Part shown: positions 44,409 through 53,484 of the stretch, piece by piece
Layout: each line of letters begins with the position of its first letter
Position numbering within the stretch: the stretch's first letter is position 1
NCBI GenBank assembly: GCA_017965665.1
Contig: JAGCPN010000006.1
Span: 1-64,000, forward strand
DNA: 64,000 nucleotides
DNA from: Aeriscardovia sp.
GTDB taxonomy: Bacteria; Actinomycetota; Actinomycetes; Actinomycetales; Bifidobacteriaceae
Direction of reading: 5' to 3'
Translations under genes and position numbers: made by a program
Notes under the pieces: model-generated
Database searches by the model: none
The model's input: only the letters and a program-made list of their open reading frames with translations
What the model was told of the DNA's origin: nothing

Positions 44409-45029
44409 ATGGACGTGGAAATTACAGTCAGGAGGGCCAATCTCTCCGCAAAGTTCAAAGATGTTGTGAACGCCAAACTGGCCAAGGTGGCTAAAGTCGC
44501 CCCCGACGCCCAGGCCGTGCACGTGGTAGTCACCCCCCAGCCCAATCCGGCCATGGCCCAGAGCGGGCAGAGCGTGGAAATCACGGTTTTCGCCGGAAAG
44601 GACTGCATCAGGGCCGATGCGGCCTCTGACACGGATGTGGCCGCCTTCGACGAGGCCTTGGACAAACTCTTGGAGCGCCTGCGGAGGTTCAGGGGGAAGA
44701 GGCGCTCCTTAAAGGCAGGGGAAGCTCTTGAGGGCGCCCCGGCCCCGGCGCAGTCCCCGCAGGGCGCGCCAGATTCCCCGATTGACGCAAAAGTGAAAAG
44801 CGAAGAGGGCGCAGAGGACCTCATCGAGGCGCACCTGGGCGATGCGGTGTTCGAGGTGCGCAGGAAGATTCACGAGGCGGAGCCCATGGACGTGGACGAG
44901 GCGATTTACGAAATGGAGCTGCTGGGCCACGACTTTTTCCTGTTTGTCGACAAGGAGACCGGAAATCCTTCCTGCCTCTACCGGCGCCACGCCATGAGCT
45001 ACGGCGTATTGGAACTGAAGAACAACTGA
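44409..45029 (+). CDS. hpf: Ribosome hibernation promoting factor, long form
   Basis: 206 residues. The N-terminal S30AE domain (about 1-100, ITVRRANLSAKFKDVVNAKLAKVAK) and C-terminal dimerisation domain (about 150-206: VVRRKIH-type EVRRKIHEAEPMDVDEAIYEMELLGHDFFLFVDKETG) are joined by a Pro/Ala-rich linker. Long HPF joins two 70S ribosomes into inactive 100S dimers. I choose the ATG at 44409, preceded by GGAG, rather than the upstream GTG in the rnpB promoter region. Confidence 0.94.
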   Translation: MDVEITVRRANLSAKFKDVVNAKLAKVAKVAPDAQAVHVVVTPQPNPAMAQSGQSVEITVFAGKDCIRADAASDTDVAAFDEALDKLLERLRRFRGKRRSLKAGEALEGAPAPAQSPQGAPDSPIDAKVKSEEGAEDLIEAHLGDAVFEVRRKIHEAEPMDVDEAIYEMELLGHDFFLFVDKETGNPSCLYRRHAMSYGVLELKNN

Positions 45030-45064
45030 AACTACCGACTTAGTACGAAAAGGGGCGCACACTC

Positions 45065-47902
45065 GTGGTATCCGTGCTCGGAAAGATGCTCAGAATCGGA
45101 GAGGGCCACCAGCTTAAAAAACTGAGCAACCTCGCCCAGGCCGTAAACAACCTGGGGGATGAAACCAAGGCTCTCAGCGACGAAGAGTTAAGAGCCAAGA
45201 CGGCCGAATTTAAGGAGAGGCTCTCGAAGAAGGAGAGCTTGGATTCTCTCCTGCCCGAGGCATTCGCGGTGTGCCGGGAAGCTGCAGACAGGGTACTGGG
45301 CCTGCGCCCGTTCGACGTACAGCTCATGGGCGCTGCGGCCCTGCACTTTGGAAACATAGCCGAGATGAAGACGGGAGAGGGCAAGACCCTCGTGGCCTCC
45401 CTGGCCAGCTACTTAAACGGCCTCACCGGAGAGGGCGTGCACGTTGTGACCGTAAACGACTACCTGGCCAGCTATCAGTCGGAGCTTATAGGCAGGATCC
45501 ACAAGTTCCTGGGGCTTTCGGTGGGATGCATCCTCACCGAGCAGACTCCGGAGGTCAGGGCCAAGCAGTACCAGGCCGACATCACCTACGGCACTAACAA
45601 CGAGTTCGGCTTCGACTACCTCAGGGACAACATGACCTGGAACAAGGGGGATCTGGTCCAGCGGGGGCACAACTTCGCCATAGTGGACGAGGTAGATTCC
45701 ATCCTCATAGACGAGGCGAGGACCCCCCTCATCATCTCCGGCCCTTCAGAAGGGGACGTGACGCGCTGGTACTCGCAGTTTGCAAAGCTCGTCCCCTCCC
45801 TCAAAAGGGACGAGGACTACGAGGTGGACGAAAAGAAGAAGGTCGTAGGGATACTGGAACCCGGGATAGAGAAAGTGGAAGACTACCTGGGCATAGACAA
45901 CCTCTACGAGCCATCCAATACGGCCCTCATAAGCTACTTAAACAACGCCATAAAGGCCAAAGAGCTCTTCATAAGGGACAAAGATTACGTAGTACGGGGC
46001 GGCGAAGTGCTCATCATCGACGAGCACACCGGAAGGATCCTCCCGGGCCGCCGCTACAACGAGGGGCTGCACCAGGCGCTGGAAGCCAAAGAGCACGTGA
46101 GGGTCCAGGCCGAAAACCAGACTTTCGCCACCATCACCCTTCAAAACTACTTCAGGATGTATAAAAAGCTCTCAGGCATGACCGGGACGGCCGAGACCGA
46201 AGCTGCAGAGTTTATGAACACCTATAAACTCGGCGTCATCCCCATCCCCACCAACAAACCCGTGATCAGGAAGGATCAAAACGACCTGATCTTCAGGACC
46301 AAAAAGGAAAAGCTGGCCGCCATAGTCAGAGACGTGGCCGAGCACTACAGCAAAGGCCAGCCGGTCCTCCTGGGCACGGCCTCCGTAGAATCTTCCGAGG
46401 TCCTCTCTTCGCTTCTGGACGTCGCCCAGATCCCCCACACTGTCCTCAACGCCAAACAGCATGAAAAAGAGGCGGCCGTAGTGGCCGTGGCCGGAAGGAA
46501 GGGCATGGTGACCGTGGCCACGAACATGGCCGGCAGGGGTACCGACATAATGCTCGGGGGCAACGTGGAATTTTTGACCGACAAGGCCCTTAAAGATCAG
46601 GGGTACTCTGCAGAAGACACGCCGGAAGAGTACGAAAGGCTGTGGGGACCCACCCTGGAAAAGGTAAAAGAGGAAGTAAAAAAGGAGCACGACGAAGTCG
46701 TCGCCCTGGGAGGCCTCTACGTTTTGGGAACCGAGAGGCACGAATCCCGTCGAATAGACGACCAGCTGCGCGGCAGGAGCGGGAGGCAGGGAGATCCGGG
46801 CGAATCCAGGTTCTACCTCTCCCTCGAAGACGACCTTATGCGTCTGTTCAACACCCAGCTCGTGGCCAGGGTGATGGCCAGGGGGATGACGGAAGGCGAG
46901 CCTATAACGGCAAAGCAGGTGAGCCGCGGCGTCTTCAACGCCCAGAGAGCCGTAGAATCCCGCAACTACGAGATCCGCAAAAACGTCCTCGAATACGACG
47001 ACGTCATGAACAAGCAGCGCGAAATCGTCTACTCCGAGCGCGGATCGCTCGTGAGCAACGACGCAGGGGACAGCATCCGGACTTTTGCCGAGGAAGTGGT
47101 CAAGTCCTACGTCACCTCCGCCTTCCAGGGGAGGCAGAAAGCGGAGACGTGGAACCTGGACTCCCTCTGGGAGGCGCTTTCCAACCTCTACCCGATTTCT
47201 TTGGACGAAGAAGAAGTGAAGGAGGAAATTTCAAAGCTTTCCCCCTCAGCCGCGCTAAAGAAGCTCTCCGACGAAGTCTCTTCAGACATCCTCTCCCAGT
47301 TTGACGCCAAAAGGGAGGCGATAGGCGAGGCGGCGGCAAACGATCTTGAAAAGAAGATAGTTCTGACTGTAATAGACAAAAAATGGAGAGAGCACCTCTA
47401 CGAGATGGACTACCTGAAAGACGGGATAGGCCTGCGCGGGATCGGACAGAGAGATCCTCTGGTGGAGTACCAGAGGGAGGGCTACCAGATGTACTCCTCC
47501 ATGGTGGAAGCGATAAAGGAAGAGTGCGTGCACCTGTTCTTCGCCATAAAAGCCGCGCAGATAAGGGAAGTCGTGGACGAAGAAGCCGACGAAGATCGCC
47601 GGGAGGAAGAAGAGGCGCGGGAAGAGAGCGGGGAGGAAGAGAGGGAAGAGGTTTCCCAAGAGGAGAAGAAAGAAGTGAGCGGCGCTCTGGAGGCCGATCT
47701 CGCCCCCATCACCCATGAGGACAAAAAACTCCCGCTGGAGGTGAGGGTGAAAAATTCTTCTTCCGCCTCATCGCCCTGGTCCGACGGCCGGACGTTCCCG
47801 GGGACGCCTAAAAACGCCCCTTGCCCCTGCGGATCGGGCAGGAAGTACAAGATGTGCCACGGCCAAAACGAAGTAAAGGAAGAATCGACGCAAAAAGAGT
47901 AA
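45065..47902 (+). CDS. secA: Preprotein translocase ATPase SecA
   Basis: 945 residues. Walker A MKTGEGKT at 101-108, [12 protein letters not shown] near 208, GTDIMLGGN near 497, the conserved [13 protein letters not shown] near 570, and a C-terminal SEC-C zinc site [13 protein letters not shown] (Cys920, Cys922, Cys931, His932) that contacts SecB or ribosomes. An acidic Glu/Arg-rich linker of about 60 residues precedes it. GTG start after AAGGGG. It drives Sec-dependent export and follows hpf by 35 nt. Confidence 0.98.
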   Translation: MVSVLGKMLRIGEGHQLKKLSNLAQAVNNLGDETKALSDEELRAKTAEFKERLSKKESLDSLLPEAFAVCREAADRVLGLRPFDVQLMGAAALHFGNIAEMKTGEGKTLVASLASYLNGLTGEGVHVVTVNDYLASYQSELIGRIHKFLGLSVGCILTEQTPEVRAKQYQADITYGTNNEFGFDYLRDNMTWNKGDLVQRGHNFAIVDEVDSILIDEARTPLIISGPSEGDVTRWYSQFAKLVPSLKRDEDYEVDEKKKVVGILEPGIEKVEDYLGIDNLYEPSNTALISYLNNAIKAKELFIRDKDYVVRGGEVLIIDEHTGRILPGRRYNEGLHQALEAKEHVRVQAENQTFATITLQNYFRMYKKLSGMTGTAETEAAEFMNTYKLGVIPIPTNKPVIRKDQNDLIFRTKKEKLAAIVRDVAEHYSKGQPVLLGTASVESSEVLSSLLDVAQIPHTVLNAKQHEKEAAVVAVAGRKGMVTVATNMAGRGTDIMLGGNVEFLTDKALKDQGYSAEDTPEEYERLWGPTLEKVKEEVKKEHDEVVALGGLYVLGTERHESRRIDDQLRGRSGRQGDPGESRFYLSLEDDLMRLFNTQLVARVMARGMTEGEPITAKQVSRGVFNAQRAVESRNYEIRKNVLEYDDVMNKQREIVYSERGSLVSNDAGDSIRTFAEEVVKSYVTSAFQGRQKAETWNLDSLWEALSNLYPISLDEEEVKEEISKLSPSAALKKLSDEVSSDILSQFDAKREAIGEAAANDLEKKIVLTVIDKKWREHLYEMDYLKDGIGLRGIGQRDPLVEYQREGYQMYSSMVEAIKEECVHLFFAIKAAQIREVVDEEADEDRREEEEAREESGEEEREEVSQEEKKEVSGALEADLAPITHEDKKLPLEVRVKNSSSASSPWSDGRTFPGTPKNAPCPCGSGRKYKMCHGQNEVKEESTQKE

Positions 47903-47913
47903 ACTTTTTGCTT

Positions 47914-48861
47914 ATGGTAAACATTTTTGCCCTAGACATTGGCGGAACAAAAATCGCCTGCGGCATATACGATGAGAACCTCGATCTTGTCCGCGAATGG
48001 AAAGTCCCCACGGGAAAAAGCCTCTCCGATATAGAAGGGGCGGTCCTCAAGGCCTGCAGAAGGGCGCGGGAAGAGGCGGGGATTGCAGCCATAGGCATCA
48101 GCGCGGCCGGAAACATCAAGCCGGACCGCAGGACGATAGCCTTTTCCACCAATATCCCCTGCTGGATAGAGTACCCGCTGGCCGACATTATAGAAGCCGA
48201 GTGCAAAGTCCCCGTAATAGTGGAAAATGATGCGAACGCGGCCGGTTGGGCGGAGTTCGCGCACGGCAGCGGACAGGGAAGCTCCAACATGGTTATGGTG
48301 ACTTTGGGCACCGGAATGGGCGGCGCTTTGGTCCTAAATAAAGAGCTCTACCGCGGAAGTTTCGGAATGGCGGGGGAAGTGGGGCATCTTCCCATGGTCT
48401 CCTCCGGCCTTCCCTGCGGCTGCGGGCTTTTCGGGTGCGCGGAAAAATACGCCAGCGGCACGGCGTTGGAAACTTTGGCAAAGCAGGCCGTCAGGCGCGA
48501 CCCCGAGGCAGGATCCAAGCTTTTGGAACTCTGCGAAGGGGATCCGGAAAAGATAACGGGATCTTTGGTATTTGCCGCCGCCGAGGCCGGAGACGAACTC
48601 AGCCTCAGCATCTTCCGGGAGACCGGCTCATGGCTGGGCAAGACCCTGGCGGCCATCAGTGCCGTCCTCGACCCCGACACCTACGTCCTCGGAGGCTCGG
48701 CAGCCACCCCGCTCCTTCTCGCAGAGGCCCGCTCGGCCTACCCTAAGTTCCTCCAGGCCTCCTCTTTCAGGCCCCATGCGGAAATCAGGCTCGCCAAGTT
48801 CAGCGGGGATGCAGGGATGATCGGCGCGGCGGACTTGGCTCTCAGAAAGGTCAGGGAGTAG
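47914..48861 (+). CDS. ROK-family glucokinase
   Basis: 315 residues from the ATG at 47914. ATP-binding FALDIGGTKIACGIYDEN at the N-terminus, ENDANAAGWAE near 103, GTGMGGALV near 130, and the ROK zinc motif CGCGLFGCAEKYASG near 168. Phosphorylates glucose to glucose-6-P. A longer in-frame ORF starting at 47821 would be read from secA sequence in another frame, so I reject it. 11 nt after secA. Confidence 0.9.
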   Translation: MVNIFALDIGGTKIACGIYDENLDLVREWKVPTGKSLSDIEGAVLKACRRAREEAGIAAIGISAAGNIKPDRRTIAFSTNIPCWIEYPLADIIEAECKVPVIVENDANAAGWAEFAHGSGQGSSNMVMVTLGTGMGGALVLNKELYRGSFGMAGEVGHLPMVSSGLPCGCGLFGCAEKYASGTALETLAKQAVRRDPEAGSKLLELCEGDPEKITGSLVFAAAEAGDELSLSIFRETGSWLGKTLAAISAVLDPDTYVLGGSAATPLLLAEARSAYPKFLQASSFRPHAEIRLAKFSGDAGMIGAADLALRKVRE

Positions 48862-48866
48862 GAAAA

Positions 48867-49799
48867 GTGTGCACATCAGTAACATGGGAAAGCGAAGGCC
48901 GGCACTTTGTCGGCAGAAACCTCGACTTTGAAATTTCGTATGGGCAAACTCCGGTGGCCACCCCCAGAAATTATCCTTTCCAATTTAAAAACGGCCGCCG
49001 CCTCGAGAGCCACTTTGCGATCATCGGGATGGCGGCAGTGGCCGAGGGATATCCCCTCTACTTTGACGCCACCAACGAGAAGGGGCTCTCTGCGGAGGGA
49101 CTGATGTTTAAAACCGCAAAGTACTCCTCCGAAAGGGGAGAAAATTGCTTTGCATCCTTTGAGCTCATCCCCTACCTTTTGGGGACCTGCGAAAGCGTCG
49201 AGGAAGCAAAGGAGCACCTTGGGGAAATTAAAGTGACAGACGAAGCTTTCTCTCCCGCTTTCCCCCCTTCCCCGCTCCATTGGATGATTTGCGATCAGAA
49301 AGAGTGCATAACGGTCGAAGTCGAAGAAGGACAGGTCAGGGTCTTCGACAACCCCGTAGGAGTGCTGACCAACTGCCCCGGCTTTGACAAGCAGCTTTTC
49401 AACCTCAACAACTACCCCACCCTCTCGCCTAAAGATCCTGCAGATTCCTTCTCCCCCTCTTTCACGCTCTCTTCTTACAGCAGGGGCATGGGGACGAAGG
49501 GGCTGCCCGGAGGGCTGGATTCGGAATCCAGGTTTGTGAGGGCCGCGTTTTCCGCCCTCAACGCCTCCAAGGAAAAGGACGAAAAGAAGGCCGTTGCCCA
49601 GTTCTTCCACATCCTCCGATCCGTCTGCCAGATAAAGGGGCTTGACGCGGTGGAGAACGGATTTGAGTACACCATCTACACTTCCTGCGTCGACATGGAC
49701 AAGGGCCTGTACAGGTATATGGGTTACGAAGATTTCGAGATCCGCGAAGCTGATCTTCACGCCTGCGATCTGGAAGGGCGGGAGCTTACAAAGTTTTAA
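48867..49799 (+). CDS. Choloylglycine hydrolase family protein (bile salt hydrolase-like)
   Basis: 310 residues starting GTG TGC, so Cys2 becomes the N-terminal nucleophile after Met removal. Conserved R17 and D20 (GRNLDFE), N169 (VLTNCPGF), QLFNLNNY and the late SRFVRAAF Arg are present. The position that is Asn in bile salt hydrolases (GLNF) and Tyr in penicillin V acylases is Met80 here (GLMF), so substrate is uncertain: conjugated bile salts, another N-acyl amide, or an acyl-homoserine lactone. No signal peptide, so cytosolic. RBS GGGAGTAGG. It follows the glucokinase by 5 nt and ends at a strong terminator. Confidence 0.88.
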   Translation: MCTSVTWESEGRHFVGRNLDFEISYGQTPVATPRNYPFQFKNGRRLESHFAIIGMAAVAEGYPLYFDATNEKGLSAEGLMFKTAKYSSERGENCFASFELIPYLLGTCESVEEAKEHLGEIKVTDEAFSPAFPPSPLHWMICDQKECITVEVEEGQVRVFDNPVGVLTNCPGFDKQLFNLNNYPTLSPKDPADSFSPSFTLSSYSRGMGTKGLPGGLDSESRFVRAAFSALNASKEKDEKKAVAQFFHILRSVCQIKGLDAVENGFEYTIYTSCVDMDKGLYRYMGYEDFEIREADLHACDLEGRELTKF

Positions 49800-49812
49800 A
49801 GCCCGGAAAGGT

Positions 49813-49846
49813 AATCAAAAAGGGGGCTTTAGCCCCCTTTTTGATT
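49813..49846. terminator. Perfect bidirectional terminator between the bile salt hydrolase-like gene and the MFS gene
   Basis: Arms AATCAAAAAGGGGGCT and its exact reverse complement, 16 bp, around TT. T-runs form on both sides, so it ends both convergent transcripts. Confidence 0.9.
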
Positions 49847-49866
49847 TTCAGTTTAGGTTATTTAGG

Positions 49867-51309
49867 TTAAGCCTCGGCTTGGATCTGGGCTGCGGCCTCC
49901 CGCTCCTCCTCCCGGAGCTCGGCGGCCTCCCGCTCCTTCTCCTGAGCCTCAAGCTTTTTCATCGGCCTGTTGGCAAACGCTATGCAGGCCGCGATCGCCG
50001 CCAGCCCGAAGCAGCAAATTACTATTATCAAAACCGGTTTATACGTCTTTCCCACGGTGTCGTAAAGCCAGCCGTAGAATTCTGTGCAGAGCGCTACAAC
50101 TCCATATCCGGCAATGCTGAGTCTGGAGTATATTACGCTGTATTCCTTACCTCCAAAGGCCTGGCGGGTAACCCACGGAACTATGATGCCCAGGGTTCCG
50201 GTGCCCGATCCTGCAAAGAAGGCGCTGGCAACGGCCACGGGGTAGTAATGGGTGCAAAACAGTCCAATCCAGCCCAAAATTCCGGGCACAGCCAGAATGG
50301 CTACTGCAAGGTTGGTATTGAGCTTGTCTAGAAGGTATCCGCCATAAGTCTTTCCCACAAGAGATCCGATCTCTGCAAAAGAGCAGATGGAAGCGGCAGT
50401 CAGGGCCGAAAGGCCAGCCGTCGTCTGGTAAGGCTGCATATAGGAGTCAAATCCCCTCACGCCTTCAAAGAAGATAACCATGAGGAGGACCACTATGAAG
50501 ATGCCGCTTGTAAAGGCTTGCCTTCTGGAAAGTCCGATATTGGGGTTAAGGGCATTTTTGCCCGACTTTACCTTCTTTGCAGAAGGCTTTTGGCCGGCCA
50601 GAAGCTTTTCTTCTCCCCACGCGTACTCTCCCTTGGAACGATCGGGCTTGAGCTTTAGAACAAAAAGGGTGAAGGGCAAAAGGCAAATGGCGAAAGCCAG
50701 GCCGATTCCCACATATGCCCCCCTCCATCCGAAGTGGTCTATGACTACTACGGCCAGAGGCTGGAAGATGGTTCCGGCCAAAGCCGTAAAGGCGAACATA
50801 AGGCTCAAGACCGTTCCGAATTTCTCTGCAAACCAGTTGGAAAGCAAGATAGTGGGAGCGAGGATGAGGGGGGTAGTGTAGAGAAGGCCGTTGATTATGA
50901 AGATCAGGTACATCTGCCAAAGGGATGTTGCAAAGTAGCAGCATATGTAGCAGATTGCACTTCCGGCTATGCAAACGCTCAAAAGCAGCTTGGTATTAAT
51001 CTTTTCCAAAAGGTTTCCGGCCACTATGAGTATTACTACCGTTCCTATGAGCTGGAAGGTAACTATCAGCGAAACCTGATCCTGCTTTGCGTGGAAGGCA
51101 GTGCGAAGCGAGTGGTAGAACTGCCCTCGGGTATTCCCCTCCAGACCGTCTCCTATAAATTCCAAAAGGCAGCATCCTATCCAGATAGCCCACGGCTTGT
51201 ACTTGTGGGTGTTGGGAGGAAGGGATTGCTTTTGATCGGAGGGGTTGATAAAATTAAAGCTTCCATTGGAATCGGAGTTAGAGGTTCCGATTTCCGTGGT
51301 ATTTTCCAT
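49867..51309 (-). CDS. Major facilitator superfamily carrier, oxalate/formate antiporter-like
   Basis: 480 residues with 12 predicted membrane segments in two halves split by a charged loop (about 215-255). The overall pattern (N-terminal CLLEFIGDG, a LSNWFAEKFGTVLSLMFAFTALAG segment in the N-half, GLSALTAASICSFAEIGSLVGKTYGGYLLDKL in the C-half) resembles OFA-type carriers. It ends in an acidic Ala/Glu-rich tail. The substrate, probably a small carboxylate, is not determined. I choose the ATG at 51309, preceded by AAGGAG, over the upstream ORF start. An operator-like dyad covers its -10. Confidence 0.8.
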   Translation of the reverse strand: MENTTEIGTSNSDSNGSFNFINPSDQKQSLPPNTHKYKPWAIWIGCCLLEFIGDGLEGNTRGQFYHSLRTAFHAKQDQVSLIVTFQLIGTVVILIVAGNLLEKINTKLLLSVCIAGSAICYICCYFATSLWQMYLIFIINGLLYTTPLILAPTILLSNWFAEKFGTVLSLMFAFTALAGTIFQPLAVVVIDHFGWRGAYVGIGLAFAICLLPFTLFVLKLKPDRSKGEYAWGEEKLLAGQKPSAKKVKSGKNALNPNIGLSRRQAFTSGIFIVVLLMVIFFEGVRGFDSYMQPYQTTAGLSALTAASICSFAEIGSLVGKTYGGYLLDKLNTNLAVAILAVPGILGWIGLFCTHYYPVAVASAFFAGSGTGTLGIIVPWVTRQAFGGKEYSVIYSRLSIAGYGVVALCTEFYGWLYDTVGKTYKPVLIIVICCFGLAAIAACIAFANRPMKKLEAQEKEREAAELREEEREAAAQIQAEA

Positions 51310-51385
51310 TGTTGTTTTTACTCCTTCTAATGGGGGCCGGGGGACAGTTCGCACCTGTCTCCCTGAGGCGAGGTAGCCTCGTTGT

Positions 51386-51408
51386 TACAGGGTACTATAG
51401 GCCCTGTA
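51386..51408 (-). promoter_or_regulatory. Operator-like inverted repeat covering the -10 of the MFS gene
   Basis: TACAGGG-N9-CCCTGTA. On the minus strand the 9-nt centre contains TATAGT (51394-51399), which fits the -10 of the MFS promoter; a repressor bound here would block it. The following ~75-nt leader holds two small stems (GAGGC/GCCTC and CAG/CTG within GGGAGACAGG). No known riboswitch is recognised. It lies in the divergent MFS/plsC region (51310-51507). Confidence 0.6.
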
Positions 51409-51507
51409 CATTTTTATACCCAGAAGTCCCCAAAATCTCAAAAGCCGATTCTGACTCTCATTCTCTGTATACTTTTTAATTAAAAGACCGCTTGCGATAG
51501 GAGTATT

Positions 51508-52263
51508 TTGGGCGAAGCCGAAGTTGAAAAAAGCCAGATGTGGCTCTACCACCTGGGAGTGAGAGTGGCCGGAATCGTAGCGGAAAAATGGTTCACCCCG
51601 TCGGTCAGAGGAGAGGCAAATATACCCGAAACCGGGAGGGCGATTCTGGCCTCCAACCACCTTGCAGTCATAGACGACGCCGTAATCCCCATCACGGTCA
51701 AGCACAGGGACGTGCACTTCATGGGGAAAATGGAATACTTTACAGGCAAGGGTATAAAAGGCAAACTGACCAAGTTCTTCTTTACAAACGTCGGAGTCTT
51801 TCCCGTAGACAGGACGGGAGGGGAGAGCGCGGAAAGCGGGCTTGTCACAGCCAGAAAAGTTCTTGAAATGGGAGAGGTTTTCGGGATTCACCCCGAGGGC
51901 ACCCGCAGCCCGGACGGCAAGCTCTACAAGGGCCACACGGGCGTGGCCAAACTGGCCTTTGAAACGGGATCTCCGGTCATTCCGGTGGCGCTGTGGGGTA
52001 CGAACGTCAGCCAGCCCATAGGGGTCGTCTTTCCCCACCGTTTTCCCGTGGCCGTCACTTATGGCAGGCCCATAGAGGTGCCGAAACTGAAGCCTGAGGA
52101 AATCACGTACGAAAGGCTTCGCGGGCTGACCGACGAAATCATGCGCAAAATCATGGTCCTCAGCGGCCAACAGTATGTAGACATGTACGCCCAGGAAAGG
52201 AAAAAACAGCTCAAGGAAGAAGAGCTGCTCGAAAAAGAGGAAGCTAGAGAAATTCCGGAGTGA
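51508..52263 (+). CDS. plsC: 1-acyl-sn-glycerol-3-phosphate acyltransferase
   Basis: 251 residues. Acyltransferase motifs HxxxxD in ASNHLAVIDD (near residue 51), FPVDRTGG near 98 and HPEGTRSPDG near 130. Makes phosphatidic acid from lysophosphatidic acid. The C-terminal 25 residues are charged (ERKKQLKEEELLEKEEARE). TTG start after AGGAG; TATACT about 35 nt upstream is a likely -10. It overlaps the end of the convergent polyprenyl synthase by 20 nt. Confidence 0.92.
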   Translation: MGEAEVEKSQMWLYHLGVRVAGIVAEKWFTPSVRGEANIPETGRAILASNHLAVIDDAVIPITVKHRDVHFMGKMEYFTGKGIKGKLTKFFFTNVGVFPVDRTGGESAESGLVTARKVLEMGEVFGIHPEGTRSPDGKLYKGHTGVAKLAFETGSPVIPVALWGTNVSQPIGVVFPHRFPVAVTYGRPIEVPKLKPEEITYERLRGLTDEIMRKIMVLSGQQYVDMYAQERKKQLKEEELLEKEEAREIPE

Positions 52264-53362
52264 GGGCCCTGCAGTCTGCATCCGGGATGAAGAGCGCCAT
52301 GGTCCTGCCCAAAAAATCCATTCCGTCCTCGCCTACGCCGAGGCGCCCGGAGCACTCTTGCAAAGATGTCACGGCCCTTTTCCACAAAGACCTGATCCTT
52401 TCATGGCTCTTTTCTACAGCCCCGCACCTTCTGAAGACGGAAATGATTTCTTCCTCTTTTCCCTTTGTTTTCCCCTCCCGGTAGAGATCGGCCAGTTCCT
52501 CGCTCTCTTTTGGAGGGAGGAGGGAGAGGGAATCGGCCAAAAGGAACGTCCTCTTCTTTTCGCGTATGTCTGCTCCTTTGGGCTTGCTTCCCCCTTCAAG
52601 ATCGGCAAGATCGTCGGCTATCTGGAAAGCCACCCCCAACGGATCTCCTATCGCACTCCCCCACTTTTGCGCCTCCGCCTGTTCGATTCCCGCCTCCAAA
52701 AAACCCAGGGATATGGGGGCCACGGTGGTGTAGCTAGCTGTCTTGTAGAGGTAGATTTTTTCGATCCCGTCTTCCAGCGCCTCAGGATCGCAGAAAGGTA
52801 GGGAAGGGGAGGCGATGTCTAAAACCTGGCCCTTTTCCACCTGCATCTGCATTCTGCAAAAGGCCCGTATGGCAAAGGCCGTATTCTTTCCAAATTCCGC
52901 CTCCAGCAGGGCCTCTACGCTGGCTGAAGCCAGAAAGTCTCCCAGCATGATTGCCATAGCGTCGGCGCAGTCGGCCCCCAGCGCGGGAGAGGGGAGGGAG
53001 GAGAGGAAAGCCTTGCGGCTCGAAGGCTTGCCCCTGCGCATTTCAGATTTGTCCACAATGTCGTCGTGCACAAGCGCCCCGGCCTGGAAAATTTCTATCG
53101 CGCAGGCCGCTTCGATTCCGCCCCGGCCTCCGGCGCTGAGGGAGGCGGCCATTTCAAGCAGGGCCCTAAGCCTCTTTCCCCCTCTCAAGGCCTCAAGGGC
53201 CTGAAAATCGAAAAGCGATCCCGCCTCTTTCAGGGTCCCTTTCAATCCGGAAAAGCCCGGCATGGAAAGCGCGCCTTCCATCCTGTCTTCGACTTTTGCC
53301 CTGGCGGCCGAAAGCCAGGAATCAAAACCATCCTGCTCAAGTGGGAAAACAATAGAAACCAT
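52244..53362 (-). CDS. Polyprenyl diphosphate synthase (trans-isoprenyl)
   Basis: 372 residues. GGKRLRALLEM near residue 58, first Asp-rich motif HDDIVDKSEMRRG near 100 and second motif FQIADDLADLEGG near 227 identify a head-to-tail trans-prenyl synthase. Likely product is geranylgeranyl- or longer diphosphate for menaquinone-type tails or carrier lipids. I choose the ATG at 53362, which directly follows a perfect palindrome and a TAACAT at 7 nt spacing; the upstream ATG at 53392 is in frame but has no ribosome binding site either. Confidence 0.88.
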   Translation of the reverse strand: MVSIVFPLEQDGFDSWLSAARAKVEDRMEGALSMPGFSGLKGTLKEAGSLFDFQALEALRGGKRLRALLEMAASLSAGGRGGIEAACAIEIFQAGALVHDDIVDKSEMRRGKPSSRKAFLSSLPSPALGADCADAMAIMLGDFLASASVEALLEAEFGKNTAFAIRAFCRMQMQVEKGQVLDIASPSLPFCDPEALEDGIEKIYLYKTASYTTVAPISLGFLEAGIEQAEAQKWGSAIGDPLGVAFQIADDLADLEGGSKPKGADIREKKRTFLLADSLSLLPPKESEELADLYREGKTKGKEEEIISVFRRCGAVEKSHERIRSLWKRAVTSLQECSGRLGVGEDGMDFLGRTMALFIPDADCRALTPEFL

Positions 53363-53379
53363 ACTGTAAATGTTACAGT
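53363..53379. promoter_or_regulatory. Perfect 17-bp palindrome at the polyprenyl synthase start
   Basis: ACTGTAAATGTTACAGT: 7-bp arms around ATG. On the gene's strand it contains TAACAT, a plausible -10, exactly 7 nt before the start codon. Could be an operator over a leaderless promoter. The rest of the 53380-53484 region is the AT-rich sigA upstream region. Confidence 0.5.
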
Positions 53380-53484
53380 CGGCGCCTGCCATGCGATTTG
53401 AATAAATAGACTATGGAATAATTATGAAATTAATTTTGTTTGGAATCTGGCGGATATTTTAAATAGGAAGGCAGGTGCCCTAAG

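Noticed and set aside
47821-47913. N-terminal extension of the glucokinase ORF
   Set aside because: It is secA C-terminal coding sequence in another frame; the ROK fold starts at the ATG at 47914.
51310-51420. Possible riboswitch in the MFS leader
   Set aside because: Only short local stems are visible and no known riboswitch consensus (guanidine, fluoride, ykkC types considered) fits.
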